Assembly: GCF_051020975.1 (NCBI RefSeq)
Contig: NW_027478169.1
Location: 10,540,001-10,604,000 of the forward strand
Direction: 5' to 3'
Length of the DNA stretch: 64,000 nucleotides
Origin: Osmia lignaria lignaria
Taxonomy: Eukaryota; Arthropoda; Insecta; Hymenoptera; Megachilidae
How positions within the stretch are numbered: the first letter of the stretch is position 1; each line of letters starts with the position of its first letter. This document shows, piece after piece, positions 25,264 through 37,746 of the stretch. The notes beneath the pieces are model-generated. The model had not been told where the DNA came from, made no database searches, and worked only from the letters and a program-made list of their open reading frames with translations. Made by a program: the position numbers and the translations under genes.

Positions 25264-25586
25264 TCAGAAGCGTAGTTCTCGAGATAGATCAAGATACTTA
25301 AAAGGTCCGAAGCCGCACCAAACATAATAGAGATACAGAAACACCGTGGCCCCTCTCTTTGAGATAACTCTGCACTATTGCGAGCTGCAAATGCCACTTC
25401 CAGCTCAGCTGTGCAGAAGAAGAACAACAAGAAGAAGAAATATCTCGAAATATGTCCATCAGGACCCTTCCCTTGAGATAAATCTGCAAATATCTCGGAA
25501 ACGAAGCGAGCTATGGCAAAATGTTAAGAGACCTTTTTTGTAGAGAATTAAGTTTCCTACTTTTTATGTTCTATGATATTTTTTGA
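25264..25586. repeat. 323-bp subfamily monomer (CAAACATAAT form)
   Basis: Extra A near 25321 at the same site as in 11416, with GAGATAGATC, AGATACTTA and AAAGGTCCG. It also has CAGCTCAGCTG, which makes a PvuII site, and ends with GTCCATCAGGACCC. Confidence 0.9.
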
Positions 25587-27840
25587 TCAGATGCGTAGTT
25601 CTCGAGATATATCAAGATATTTAAAAGTTCCGAAGCCGCACCAACATAATAGAGATACAGAAACACCGCGGCCCCTTTCTTTGAGATAACTCTGCACTAC
25701 TGCGACCTGCAAATGCCACTTCCAGCTCAGCTGTGCAGAAGAAGAACAACAAGAAGAAGAAATATCTCGAAATATGTCCGTCAGGCCCCTTCGCTTGAGA
25801 TAAATCTGCAAATATCTCGGAAACGAAGCGAGCTATGGCAAAATGTTAAGAGACCTTGTTTGTAGAGAATTAAGTTTCCTACTTTCTATGTTCTATGATA
25901 TTTTTTGATCAGATGCGTAGTTCTCGAGATATATCAAGATATTTAAAAGTTCCGAAGCCGCACCAACATAATAGAGATACAGAAACACCGTGGCCCCTTT
26001 CTTTGAGATAACTCTGCACTATTGCGAGCTGGAAATGCCACTTCCAGTTTAGCTGTGCAGAAGAAGAACAACAAGAAGAAGAAATATCTCGAAATATGTC
26101 CGTTAGGCCCCTTCCCTTGAGATAAATCTGCAAATATCTCGGAAACGAAGCGAGCTATGGCAAAATGTTAAGAGACCTTTTTTGTAGAGAATTAAGTTTC
26201 CTACTTTTTATGTTCTATGATATTTTTTTATCAGAAGCGTAGTTTTCGAGATATATCGAGATATTTAAAAGTTCCGTAGCCGCACCAACATAATAGAGAT
26301 ACAGAAACACCGTGGCCCCTTTCTTTGAGATAACTCTGCACTATTGCGACCTGCAAATGCCACTTCCAGCTCAGCTGTGCAGAAGAAGAACAACAAGAAG
26401 AAGAAATATCTCGAAATATGTCCGTCAGGCCCCTTCCCTTGAGATAAATCTGCAAATATCTCGGAAACGAAGCGAGCTATGGCAAAATGTTAAGAGACCT
26501 TGTTTGTAGAGAATTAAGTTTCCTACTTTTTATGTTCTATGATATTTTTTGATCAGATGCGTAGTTCTCGAGATATATCAAGATATTTAAAAGTTCCGAA
26601 GCCGCACCAACATAATAGAGATACAGAAACACCGTGGCCCCTTTCTTTGAGATAACTCTGCACTATTGCGAGTTGGAAATGCCACTTCCAGTTTAGCTGT
26701 GCAGAAGAAGAACAACAAGAAGAAGAAATATCTCGAAATATGTCCGTTAGGCCCCTTCCCTTGAGATAAATCTGCAAATATCTCGGAAACGAAGCGAGCT
26801 ATGGCAAAATGTTAAGAGACCTTTTTTGTAGAGAATTAAGTTTCCTACTTTTTATGTTCTATGATATTTTTTGATCAGAAGCGTAGTTTTCGAGATATAT
26901 CGAGATATTTAAAAGTTCCGAAGCCGCACCAACATAATAGAGATACAGAAACACCGTGGCCCCTTTCTTTGAGATAACTCTGCACTATTGCGAGCTGGAA
27001 ATGCCACTTCCAGTTTAGCTGTGCAGAAGAAGAACAACAAGAAGAAGAAATATCTCGAAATATGTCCGTTAGGCCCCTTCCCTTGAGATAAATCTGCAAA
27101 TATCTCGGAAACGAAGCGAGCTATGGCAAAATGTTAAGAGACCTTTTTTGTAGAGAATTAAGTTTCCTACTTTTTATGTTCTATGATATTTTTTTATCAG
27201 AAGCGTAGTTTTCGAGATATATCGAGATATTTAAAAGTTCCGTAGCCGCACCAACATAATAGAGATACAGAAACACCGTGGCCCCTTTCTTTGAGATAAC
27301 TCTGCACTATTGCGACCTGCAAATGCCACTTCCAGCTCAGCTGTGCAGAAGAAGAACAACAAGAAGAAGAAATATCTCGAAATATGTCCGTCAGACCCCT
27401 TCCCTTGAGATGAATCTGCAAATATCTCGGAAACGAAGCGAGCTATGGCAAAATGTTTAGAGACCTTTTTTGTAGAGAATTAAGTTTCCTACTTTTTATG
27501 TTCTATGATATTTTTTGTTCAGATGCGTAGTTCTCGAGATATATCAAGATATTTAAAAGTTCCAAAGCCGCACCAACATAATAGAGATACAGAAACACCG
27601 TGGCCCCTTTCTTTGAGATAACTCTGCACTATTGCGAGCTGCAAATGCCACTTCCAGCTTAGCTGTGCAGAGGAAGAACAACAAGAAGAAGAAATATCTC
27701 GAAATATGTCCGTCAGGCCAGTTCCTTTGAGATAAATCTGCAAATATCTCGGAAACGAAGCGAGCTATGGCAAAATGTTAAGAGACGTTTTTTGTAGAGA
27801 ATTATATTTCCTACAATTTATGTTCTATGATATTTTTTGA

Positions 27841-28163
27841 TCAGAAGCGTAGTTCTCGAGATAGATCAAGATACTTAAAAGGTCCGAAGCCGCACCAAAC
27901 ATAATAGAGATACAGAAACACCGTGGCCCCTCTCTTTGAGATAACTCTGCACTATTGCGAGCTGCAAATGCCACTTCCAGCTCAGCTGTGCAGAAGAAGA
28001 ACAACAAGAAGAAGAAATATCTCGAAATATGTCCATCAGGACCCTTCCCTTGAGATAAATCTGCAAATATCTCGGAAACGAAGCGAGCTATGGCAAAATG
28101 TTAAGAGACCTTTTTTGTAGAGAATTATGTTTCCTACTTTTTATGTTCGATGATATTTTTTGA
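27841..28163. repeat. 323-bp subfamily monomer
   Basis: CACCAAACATAAT with GAGATAGATC, AGATACTTA, AAAGGTCCG and GTCCATCAGGACCC; near-identical to 25264 and 30419. Confidence 0.9.
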
Positions 28164-28807
28164 TCAGATGCGTAGTTCTCGAGATATATCAAGATATTTA
28201 AAAGTTCCGAAGCTGCACCAACATAATAGAGGTACAGAAACACCGTGGCCTCTTTCTTTGAGATAACTCTGCACTATTGCGAGCTGCAAATGCCACTTCG
28301 AGCTTAGCTGTGCAGAAGAAGAACAACAAGAAGAAGAAATATCTCGAAATATGTCCGTCAGACCCCTTCCCTTGAGATGAATCTGCAAATATCTCGGAAA
28401 CGAAGCGAGCTATGGCAAAATGTTAAGAGACCTTTTTTGTAGAGAATTAAGTTTCCTACTTTTTATGTTCTATGATATTTTTTGATCAGATGCGTAGTTC
28501 TCGAGATATATCAAGATATTTAAAAGTTCCGAAGCCGCACCAACATAATAGAGATACAGAAACACCGCGGCCCCTTTCTTTGAGATAACTCTGCACTAGT
28601 GCGAGCCGCAAATGCCACTTCCAGCTTAGCTGTGCAGAAGAAGAACAACAAGAAGAAGAAATATCTCGAAATATGTCCGTCAGGCCACTTCCCTTGAGAT
28701 AAATCTGCAAATATCTCGGAAACGAAGCGAGCTATGGCAAAATGTTAAGAGACGTTTTTTGTAGAGAATTATATTTCCTACAATTTATGTTCTATGATAT
28801 TTTTTGA

Positions 28808-29130
28808 TCAGAAGCGTAGTTCTCGAGATAGATCAAGATACTTAAAAGTTCCGAAGCCGCACCAAACATAATAGAGATATAGAAACACCGTGGCCCCTCT
28901 CTTTGAGATAACTCTGCACTATTGCGAGCTGCAAATGCCACTTCCAGCTTAGCTGTGCAGAAGAAGAACAACAAGAAGAAGAAATATCTCGAAATATGTC
29001 CGTCAGGCCCCTTCCCTTGAGATAAATCTGCAAATATCTCGGAAACGAAGCGAGCTATGGCAAAATGTTGAGAGACCTTTTTTGTAGAGAATAATATTTC
29101 CTACAATTTACGTTCTATGATATTTTTTGA
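28808..29130. repeat. 323-bp subfamily monomer (GATATAG form)
   Basis: CACCAAACATAAT with GAGATATAGAAAC and AAAGTTCCG; paired with 31064. Confidence 0.9.
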
Positions 29131-30418
29131 TCAGAAGCGTAGTTTTCGAGATATATCGAGATATTTAAAAGTTCCGTAGCCGCACCAACATAATAGAGAT
29201 ACAGAAACACCGTGGCCCCTTTCTTTGAGATAACTCTGCACTATTGCGACCTGCAAATGCCACTTCCAGCTCAGCTGTGCAGAAGAAGAACAACAAGAAG
29301 AAGAAATATCTCGAAATATGTCCGTCAGGCCCCTTCCCTTGAGATAAATCTGCAAATATCTCGGAAACGAAGCGAGCTATGGCAAAATGTTAAGAGACCT
29401 TGTTTGTAGAGAATTAAGTTTCCTACTTTTTATGTTCTATGATATTTTTTGATCAGATGCGTAGTTCTCGAGATATATCAAGATATTTAAAAGTTCCGAA
29501 GCCGCACCAACATAATAGAGATACAGAAACACCGTGGCCCCTTTCTTTGAGATAACTCTGCACTATTGCGAGCTGGAAATGCCACTTCCAGTTTAGCTGT
29601 GCAGAAGAAGAACAACAAGAAGAAGAAATATCTCGAAATATGTCCGTTAGGCCCCTTCCCTTGAGATAAATCTGCAAATATCTCGGAAACGAAGCGAGCT
29701 ATGGCAAAATGTTAAGAGACCTTTTTTGTAGAGAATTAAGTTTCCTACTTTTTATGTTCTATGATATTTTTTTATCAGAAGCGTAGTTTTCGAGATATAT
29801 CGAGTTATTTAAAAGTTCCGTAGCCGCACCAACATAATAGAGATACAGAAACACCGTGGCCCCTTTCTTTGAGATAACTCTGCACTATTGCGACCTGCAA
29901 ATGCCACTTCCAGCTCAGCTGTGCAGAAGAAGAACAACAAGAAGAAGAAATATCTCGAAATATGTCCGTCAGACCCCTTCCCTTGAGATGAATCTGCAAA
30001 TATCTCGGAAACGAAGCGAGCTATGGCAAAATGTTTAGAGACCTTTTTTGTAGAGAATTAAGTTTCCTACTTTTTATGTTCTATGATATTTTTTGATCAG
30101 ATGCGTAGTTCTCGAGATATATCAAGATATTTAAAAGTTCCAAAGCCGCACCAACATAATAGAGATACAGAAACACCGTGGCCCCTTTCTTTGAGATAAC
30201 TCTGCACTATTGCGAGCTGCAAATGCCACTTCCAGCTTAGCTGTGCAGAGGAAGAACAACAAGAAGAAGAAATATCTCGAAATATGTCCGTCAGGCCAGT
30301 TCCTTTGAGATAAATCTGCAAATATCTCGGAAACGAAGCGAGCTATGGCAAAATGTTAAGAGACGTTTTTTGTAGAGAATTATATTTCCTACAATTTATG
30401 TTCTATGATATTTTTTGA

Positions 30419-30741
30419 TCAGAAGCGTAGTTCTCGAGATAGATCAAGATACTTAAAAGGTCCGAAGCCGCACCAAACATAATAGAGATACAGAAACACC
30501 GTGGCCCCTCTCTTTGAGATAACTCTGCACTATTGCGAGCTGCAAATGCCACTTCCAGCTCAGATGTGCAGAAGAAGAACAACAAGAAGAAGAAATATCT
30601 CGAAATATGTCCATCAGGACCCTTCCCTTGAGATAAATCTGCAAATATCTCGGAAACGAAGCGAGCTATGGCAAAATGTTAAGAGACCTTTTTTGTAGAG
30701 AATTAAGTTTCCTACTTTTTATGTTCTATGATATTTTTTGA
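30419..30741. repeat. 323-bp subfamily monomer
   Basis: Same marks as 27841, with CAGCTCAGATGTG, so the PvuII site seen in 25264 and 27841 is lost by one base. Confidence 0.9.
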
Positions 30742-31063
30742 TCAGATGCGTAGTTCTCGAGATATATCAAGATATTTAAAAGTTCCGAAGCCGCACCAAC
30801 ATAATAGAGATACAGAAACACCGCGGCCCCTTTCTTTGAGATAACTCTGCACTAGTGCGAGCCGCAAATGCCACTTCCAGCTTAGCTGTGCAGAAGAAGA
30901 ACAACAAGAAGAAGAAATATCTCGAAATATGTCCGTCAGGCCACTTCCCTTGAGATAAATCTGCAAATATCTCGGAAACGAAGCGAGCTATGGCAAAATG
31001 TTAAGAGACGTTTTTTGTAGAGAATTATATTTCCTACAATTTATGTTCTATGATATTTTTTGA

Positions 31064-31385
31064 TCAGAAGCGTAGTTCTCGAGATAGATCAAGATACTTA
31101 AAAGTTCCGAAGCCGCACCAAACATAATAGAGATATAGAAACACCGTGGCCCCTCTCTTTGAGATAACTCTGCACTATTGCGAGCTGCAAATGCCACTTC
31201 CAGCTTAGCTGTGCAGAAGAAGAACAACAAGAAGAAGAAATATCTCGAAATATGTCCGTCAGGCCCCTTCCCTTGAGATAAATCTGCAAATATCTCGGAA
31301 AGAAGCGAGCTATGGCAAAATGTTAAGAGACCTTTTTTGTAGATAATTAAGTTTCCTACAATTTATGTTCTATGATATTTTTTGA
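31064..31385. repeat. 323-bp subfamily monomer with a compensating 1-bp deletion
   Basis: It has the subfamily insertion (CACCAAACATAAT) and GATATAGAAAC, but near 31301 reads CTCGGAAAGAAGCG where others have CTCGGAAACGAAGCG. The net length is 322 bp. This is the only deletion I found in the window. Confidence 0.9.
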
Positions 31386-34300
31386 TCAGAAGCGTAGTTT
31401 TCGAGATATATCGAGATATTTAAAAGTTCCGAAGCCGCACCAACATAATAGAGATACAGAAACACCGTGGCCCCTTTCTTTGGGATAACTCTGCACTATT
31501 GCGAGCTGCAAATGCCACTTCCAGCTTAGCTGTGCAGAAGAAGAACAACAAGAAGAAGAAATATCTCGAAATATGTCCGTCAGGCCCCTTCCCTTGAGAT
31601 AAATCTGCAAATATCTCGGAAACGAAGCGAGCTATGGCAAAATGTTAAGAGACCTTTTTTGTAGAGAATTATGTTTCCTACTTTTTATGTTCTATGATAT
31701 TTTTTGATCAGACGCGTATTTCTCGAGATATATCAAGATATTTAAAAGTTCCGAAGCCGCACCAACATAATAGAGATACAGAAACACCGTGGCCCCTTTC
31801 TTTGAGATATCTCTGCACTATTGCGAGCTGCAAATGCCACTTCCAACTTAGCTGTGCAGAAGAAGAACAACAAGAAGAAGAAATATCTCGAAATATGTCC
31901 GTGAGGCCCCTTCCCTTGAGATAAATCTGCAAATATCTCGGAAACGAAGCGAGCTATGGCAAAATGTTAAGAGACCTTATTTGTAGACAATTAAGTTTCC
32001 TACTTTTTATGTTCTATGATATTTTTTGATCAGATGCGTAGTTCTCGAGATATATCAAGATATTTAAAAGTTCCGAAGCCGCACCAACATAATAGAGATA
32101 CAGAAACACCGTGGCCCCTTTCTTTGAGATAACTCTGCACTATTGCGAGCTGCAAATGCCACTTCCAGCTTAGCTGTGCAGAGGAAGAACAACAAGAAGA
32201 AGAAATATCTCGAAATATGTCCGTCAGGCCAGTTCCTTTGAGCTGAATCTGCAAATATCTCGGAAACGAAGCAAGCTATGGCAAAATGTTAAGAGACGTT
32301 TTTTGTAGAGAATTATGTTTCCTACAATTTATGTTCTATGATATTTTTTGATCAGAAGCGTAGTTTTCGAGATATATCGAGATATTTAAAAGTTCCGAAG
32401 CCGCACCAACATAATAGAGATACAGAAACACCGTGGCCCCTTTCTTTGAGATAACTCTGCAATAGTGCGAGCCGCAAATGCCACTTCCAGCTTAGCTGTG
32501 CAGAAGAAGAACAACAAGAAGAAGAAATATCTCGAAATATGTCCGTCAGGCCCCTTCCCTTGAGATAAATATGCAAATATCTCGGAAACGAAGCGAGCTA
32601 TGGCAAAATGTTAAGAGACCTTTTTTGTAGAGAATTAAGTTTCCTACTTTTTATGTTCTATGATATTTTTTGATCAGATGCGTAGTTCTCGAGATATATC
32701 AAGATATTTAAAAGTTCCGAAACCGCACCAACATAATAGAGATACAGAAACACCGTGGCCCCTTTCTTTGAGATAACTCTGCACTAGTGCGAGCCGCAAA
32801 TGCCACTTCCAGCTTAGCTGTGCAGAAGAAGAACAACAAGAAGAAGAAATATCTCGAAATATGTCCGTTAGGCCCCTTTCCTTGAGATAAATCTGCAAAT
32901 ATCTCGGAAACGAAGCGAGCTATGGCAAAATGTTAAGAGACGTTTTTTGTAGAGAATTAAGTTTCCTACTTTTTATGTTCTTTGATATTTTTTGATCAGA
33001 AGCGTAGTTTTCGAGATATATCGAGATATTTAAAAGTTCCGAAGCCGCACCAACATAATAGAGATACAGAAACACCGTGGCCCCTTTCTTTGAGATAACT
33101 CTGCACTAGTGCGAGCCGCAAATGCCACTTCCAGCTTAGCTGTGCAGAAGAAGAACAACAAGAAGAAGAAATATCTCGAAATATGTCCGTCAGGCCCCTT
33201 CCCTTGAAATAAATATGCAAATATCTCGGAAACGAAGCGAGCTATGGCAAAATGTTAAGAGACCTTTTTTGTAGAGAATTAAGTTTCCTACTTTTTATGT
33301 TCTATGATATTTTTTGATCAGATGCGTAGTTCTCGAGATATATCAAGATATTTAAAAGTTCCGAAGCCGCACCAACATAATAGAGATACAGAAACACCGT
33401 GGCCCCTTTCTTTGAGATAACTCTGCACTATTGCGAGCTGCAAATGCCACTTCCAGCTTAGCTGTGCAGAGGAAGAACAACAAGAAGAAGAAATATCTCG
33501 AAATATGTCCGTTAGGCCCCTTCCCTTGAGATAAATCTGCAAATATCTCGGAAACGAAGCGAGCTATGGCAAAATGTTAAGAGACCTTTTTTGTAGAGAA
33601 TTAATTTTCCTACTTTTTATGTTCTGTGATATTTTTTGACCAGAAGCGTAGTTTTCGAGATATATCGAGATATTTAAAAGTTCCGAAGCCGCACCAACAT
33701 AATAGAGATACAGAAACACCGTGGCCCCTTTCTTTGAGATAACTCTGCACTATTGCGAGCTGCAAATGCCACTTCCAGCTTAGCTGTGCAGAGGAAGAAC
33801 AACAAGAAGAAGAAATATCTCGAAATATGTCCGTTAGGCCCCTTCCCTTGAGATAAATCTGCAAATATCTCGGAAACGAAGCGAGCTATGGCAAAATGTT
33901 AAGAGACCTTTTTTCTAGAGAATTAAGTTTCCTACTTTTTATGTTCTATGATATTTTTTGATCAGAAGCGTAGTTTTCGAGATATATCGAGATATTTAAA
34001 AGTTCCGAAGCCGCACCAACATAATAGAGATACAGAAACACCGTGGCCCCTTTCTTTGAGATAACTCTGCACTATTGCGAGCTGCAAATGCCACTTCCAG
34101 CTTAGCTGTGCAGAGGAAGAACAACAAGAAGAAGAAATATCTCGAAATATGTCCGTCAGGCCAGTTCCTTTGAGCTGAATCTGCAAATATCTCGGAAACG
34201 AAGCGAGCTATGGCAAAATGTTAAGAGACGTTTTTTGTAGAGAATTATGTTTCCTACAATTCATGTTCTATGATATTTTTTGATCAGAAGCGTAGTTTTC

Positions 34301-36840
34301 GAGATATATCGAGATATTTAAAAGTTCCGAAGCCGCACCAACATAATAGAGATACAGAAACACCGTGGCCCCTTTCTTTGAGATAACTCTGCACTATTGC
34401 GAGCTGCAAATGCCACTTCCAGCTTAGCTGTGCAGAAGAAGAACAACAAGAAGAAGAAATATCTCGAAATATGTCCGTCAGGCCCCTTCCCTTGAGATAT
34501 ATCTGCAAATATCTCGGAAACGAAGCGAGCTATGGCAAAATGTTAAGAGACCGTTTTTGTAGAGAATTATGTTTCCTACTTTTTATGTTCTATAATATTT
34601 TTTGATCAGACGCGTAGTTCTCGAGATATATCAAGATATTTAAAAGTTCCGAAGCCGCACCAACATAATAGAGATACAGAAACACCGTGGCCTCTTTCTT
34701 TGAGATAACTCTGCACTATTGCGAGCTGCAAATGCCACTTCCAGCTTAGCTGTGCAGAAGAAGAACAACAAGAAGAAGAAATATCTCGAAATATGTCCGT
34801 CAGGCCCCTTCCCTTTAGATAAATCTGCAAATATCTCGGAAACGAAGAGAGCTATGGCAAAATGTTAAGAGACCTTTTTTGTAGAGAATTAAGTTTCCTA
34901 CTTTTCATGTTCTATGATATTTTTTGATCAGATGCGTAGTTCTCGAGATATATCAAGATATTTAAAAGTTCCGAAGCCGCACCAACATAATAGAGATACA
35001 GAAACACCGTGGCCCCTTTCTTTGAGATAACTCTGCACTATTGCGAGCTGTAAATGTCACTTCCAGCTTAGCTGTGCAGAAGAAGAACAACAAGAAGAAG
35101 AAATATCTCGAAATATGTCCGTCAGGCCCCTTCCCTTGAGATATATCTGCAAATATCTCGGAAACGAAGCGAGCTATGGCAAAATGTTAAGAGACCTTTT
35201 TTGTAGAGAATTATGTTTCCTACAATTTATGTTCAATGATATTTTTTGATCAGAAGCGTAGTTTTCGAGATATATCGAGACATTTAAAAGTTCCGAAGCC
35301 GCACCAACATAATAGAGATACAGAAACACCGTGGCCCCTTTCTTTGAGATAACTCTGCACTAGTGCGAGCCGCAAATGCCACTTCCAGCTTAGCTGTGCA
35401 GAAGAAGAACAACAAGAAGAAGAAATATCTCGAAATATGTCCGTCAGGCCCCTTCCCTTGAGATAAATATGCAAATATCTCGGAAACGAAGCGAGCTATG
35501 GCAAAATGTTAAGAGACCTTTTTTGTAGAGAATTAAGTTTCCTACTTTTTATGTTCTATGATATTTTTTGATCAGATGCGTAGTTCTCGAGATATATCAA
35601 GATATTTAAAAGTTCCGAAGCCGCACCAACATAATAGAGATACAGAAACACCGTGGCCCCTTTCTTTGAGATAACTCTGCACTAGTGCGAGCCGCAAATG
35701 CCACTTCCAGCTTAGCTGTGCAGAAGAAGAACAACAAGAAGAAGAAATATCTCGAAATATGTCCGTCAGGCCCCTTCCCTTGAGATAAATCTGCAAATAT
35801 CTCGGAAACGAAGCGAGCTATGGCAAAATGTTAAGAGACCTTTTTTGTAGAGAATTAAGTTTCCTACTTTTTATGTTCTATGATATTTTTTGACCAGATG
35901 CGTAGTTCTCGAGATATATCAAGATATTTAAAAGTTCCGAAGCCGCACCAACATAATAGAGATACAGAAACACCGTGGCCCCTTTCTTTGAGATAACTCT
36001 GCACTATTGCGAGCTGCAAATGCCACTTCCAGCTTAGCTGTGCAGAAGAAGAACAGCAAGAAGAAGAAATATCTCGAAATATGTCCGTCAGGCCCCTTCC
36101 CTTGAGATAAATCTGCAAATATCTCGGAAACGAAGCGAGCTATGGCAAAATGTTAAGAGACCTTTTTTATAGAGAATTATGTTTCCTACAATTTATGTTC
36201 TATGATATTTTTTGATCAGAAGCGTAGTTTTCGAGATATATCGAGATATTTAAAAGTTCCGAAGCCGCACCAACATAATAGAGATACAGAAACACCGTGG
36301 CCCCTTTCTTTGAGATAACTCTGCACTATTGCGAGCTGCAAATGCCACTTCCAGCTTAGCTGTGCAGAGGAAGAACAACAAGAAGAAGAAATATCTCGAA
36401 ATATGTCCGTCAGGCCAGTTCCTCTGAGCTGAATCTGCAAATATCTCGGAAACGAAGCGAGCTATGGCAAAATGTTAAGATACGTTTTTTGTAGAGAATT
36501 AAGTTTCCTACTTTTCATGTTCTATGATATTTTTTGATCAGATGCGTAGTTCTCGAGATATATCAAGATATTTAAAAGTTCCGAAGCCGCACCAACATAA
36601 TAGAGATACAGAAACACCGTGGCCCCTTTCTTTGATGTAACTCTGCACTATTGCGAGCTGTAAATGCCACTTCCAGCTTAGCTGTGCAGAAGAAGAACAA
36701 CAAGAAGAAGAAATATCTCGAAATATGTCCGTCAGGCCCCTTCCCTTGAGATATATCTGCAAATATCTCGGAAACGAAGTGACCTATGGCAAAATGTTAA
36801 GAGAACTTTTTTGTAGAGAATTATGTTTCCTACAATTTAG

Positions 36841-37746
36841 GTTCTATGATATTTTTTGATCAGAAGCGTAGTTTTCGAGATATATCGAGATATTTAAAAG
36901 TTCCGAAGCCGCACCAACATAATAGAGATACAGAAACACCGTGGCCCCTTTCTTTGAGATAACTCTGCACTAGTGCGAGCCGCAAATGCCACTTCCAGCT
37001 TAGTTGTGCAGAAGAAGAACAACAAGAAGAAGAAATATCTCGAAATATGTCCGTCAGGCCCCTTCCCTTGAGATAAATATGCAAATATCTCGGAAACGAA
37101 GCGAGCTATGGCAAAATGTTAAGAGACCTTTTTTGTAGAGAATTAAGTTTCCTACTTTTTAAGTCCTATGATATTTTTTGATCAGATGCGTAGTTCTCGA
37201 GATATATCAAGATATTTAAAAGTTCCGAAGCCGCACCAACATAATAGAGATACAGAAACACCGTGGCCCCTTTCTTTGGGATAACTTTGCACTATTGCGA
37301 GCTGTAAATGCCACTTTCAGCTTAGCTGTGCAGAAGAAGAACAACAAGAAGAAGAAATATCTCGAAATATGTCCGTCAGGCCCCTTCCCTTGAGATATAT
37401 CTGCAAATATCTCGGAAACGAAGCGAGCTATGGCAAAATGTTAAGAGACCTTTTTTGTAGAGAATTATGTTTCCTACAATTTATGTTCTATGATATTTTT
37501 TGATCAGAAGCGTAGTTTTCGAGATATATCGAGATATTTAAAAGTTCCGAAGCCGCACCAACATAATAGAGATACAGAAACACCGTGGCCCCTTTCTTTG
37601 AGATAACTCTGCACTAGTGCGAGCCGCAAATGCCACTTCCAGCTTAGCTGTGCAGAAGAAGAACAACAAGAGGAAGAAATATCTCGAAATATGTCCGTCA
37701 GGCCCCTTCCCTTGAGATAAATCTGCAAATATCTCGGAAACGAAGA
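36841..37746. repeat. Eleven-unit-spaced duplicate, copy 1
   Basis: Matches 40383-41288 at offset 3,542 bp. Shared private variants: AAATATGCAAAT, TTAGTTGTGC, TTTTTAAGTCCTATG, TTTGGGATAACTTTGC and AAGAGGAAGAA. I saw one difference (CTCGG versus CTCAG near 37093/40635). Edges are set by TTTAGG versus TTTATG on the left and GAAGAGAG versus GAAGCGAG on the right. Confidence 0.8.

Larger units (their letters stand above)
26231..29130. repeat. Nine-unit block, copy a (2,900 bp)
   Basis: Units 26231 (TTCCGTAGCCGC, CAGCTCAG), 26553, 26875, 27197 (TTTTTTTATCAG, CCGTAGCC), 27519 (TTCCAAAGCC, GAGGAAG), 27841 (323 bp), 28164 (twin of 7552), 28486 (CACCGCGGCCCC) and 28808 (323 bp, GAGATATAGAAAC). The same order appears at 29131-31385 without 26875 and 28164. 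Confidence 0.85.
29131..31385. repeat. Seven-unit block, copy b (2,255 bp)
   Basis: Units 29131, 29453, 29775, 30097, 30419, 30742 and 31064 correspond to 26231, 26553, 27197, 27519, 27841, 28486 and 28808, sharing their private variants (CCGTAGCC, TTTTTTTATCAG, CCAAAGCC, CACCGCGGCC, GATATAGAAAC). Two single units are missing relative to copy a. Either copy b lost them or copy a gained them. Confidence 0.85.
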
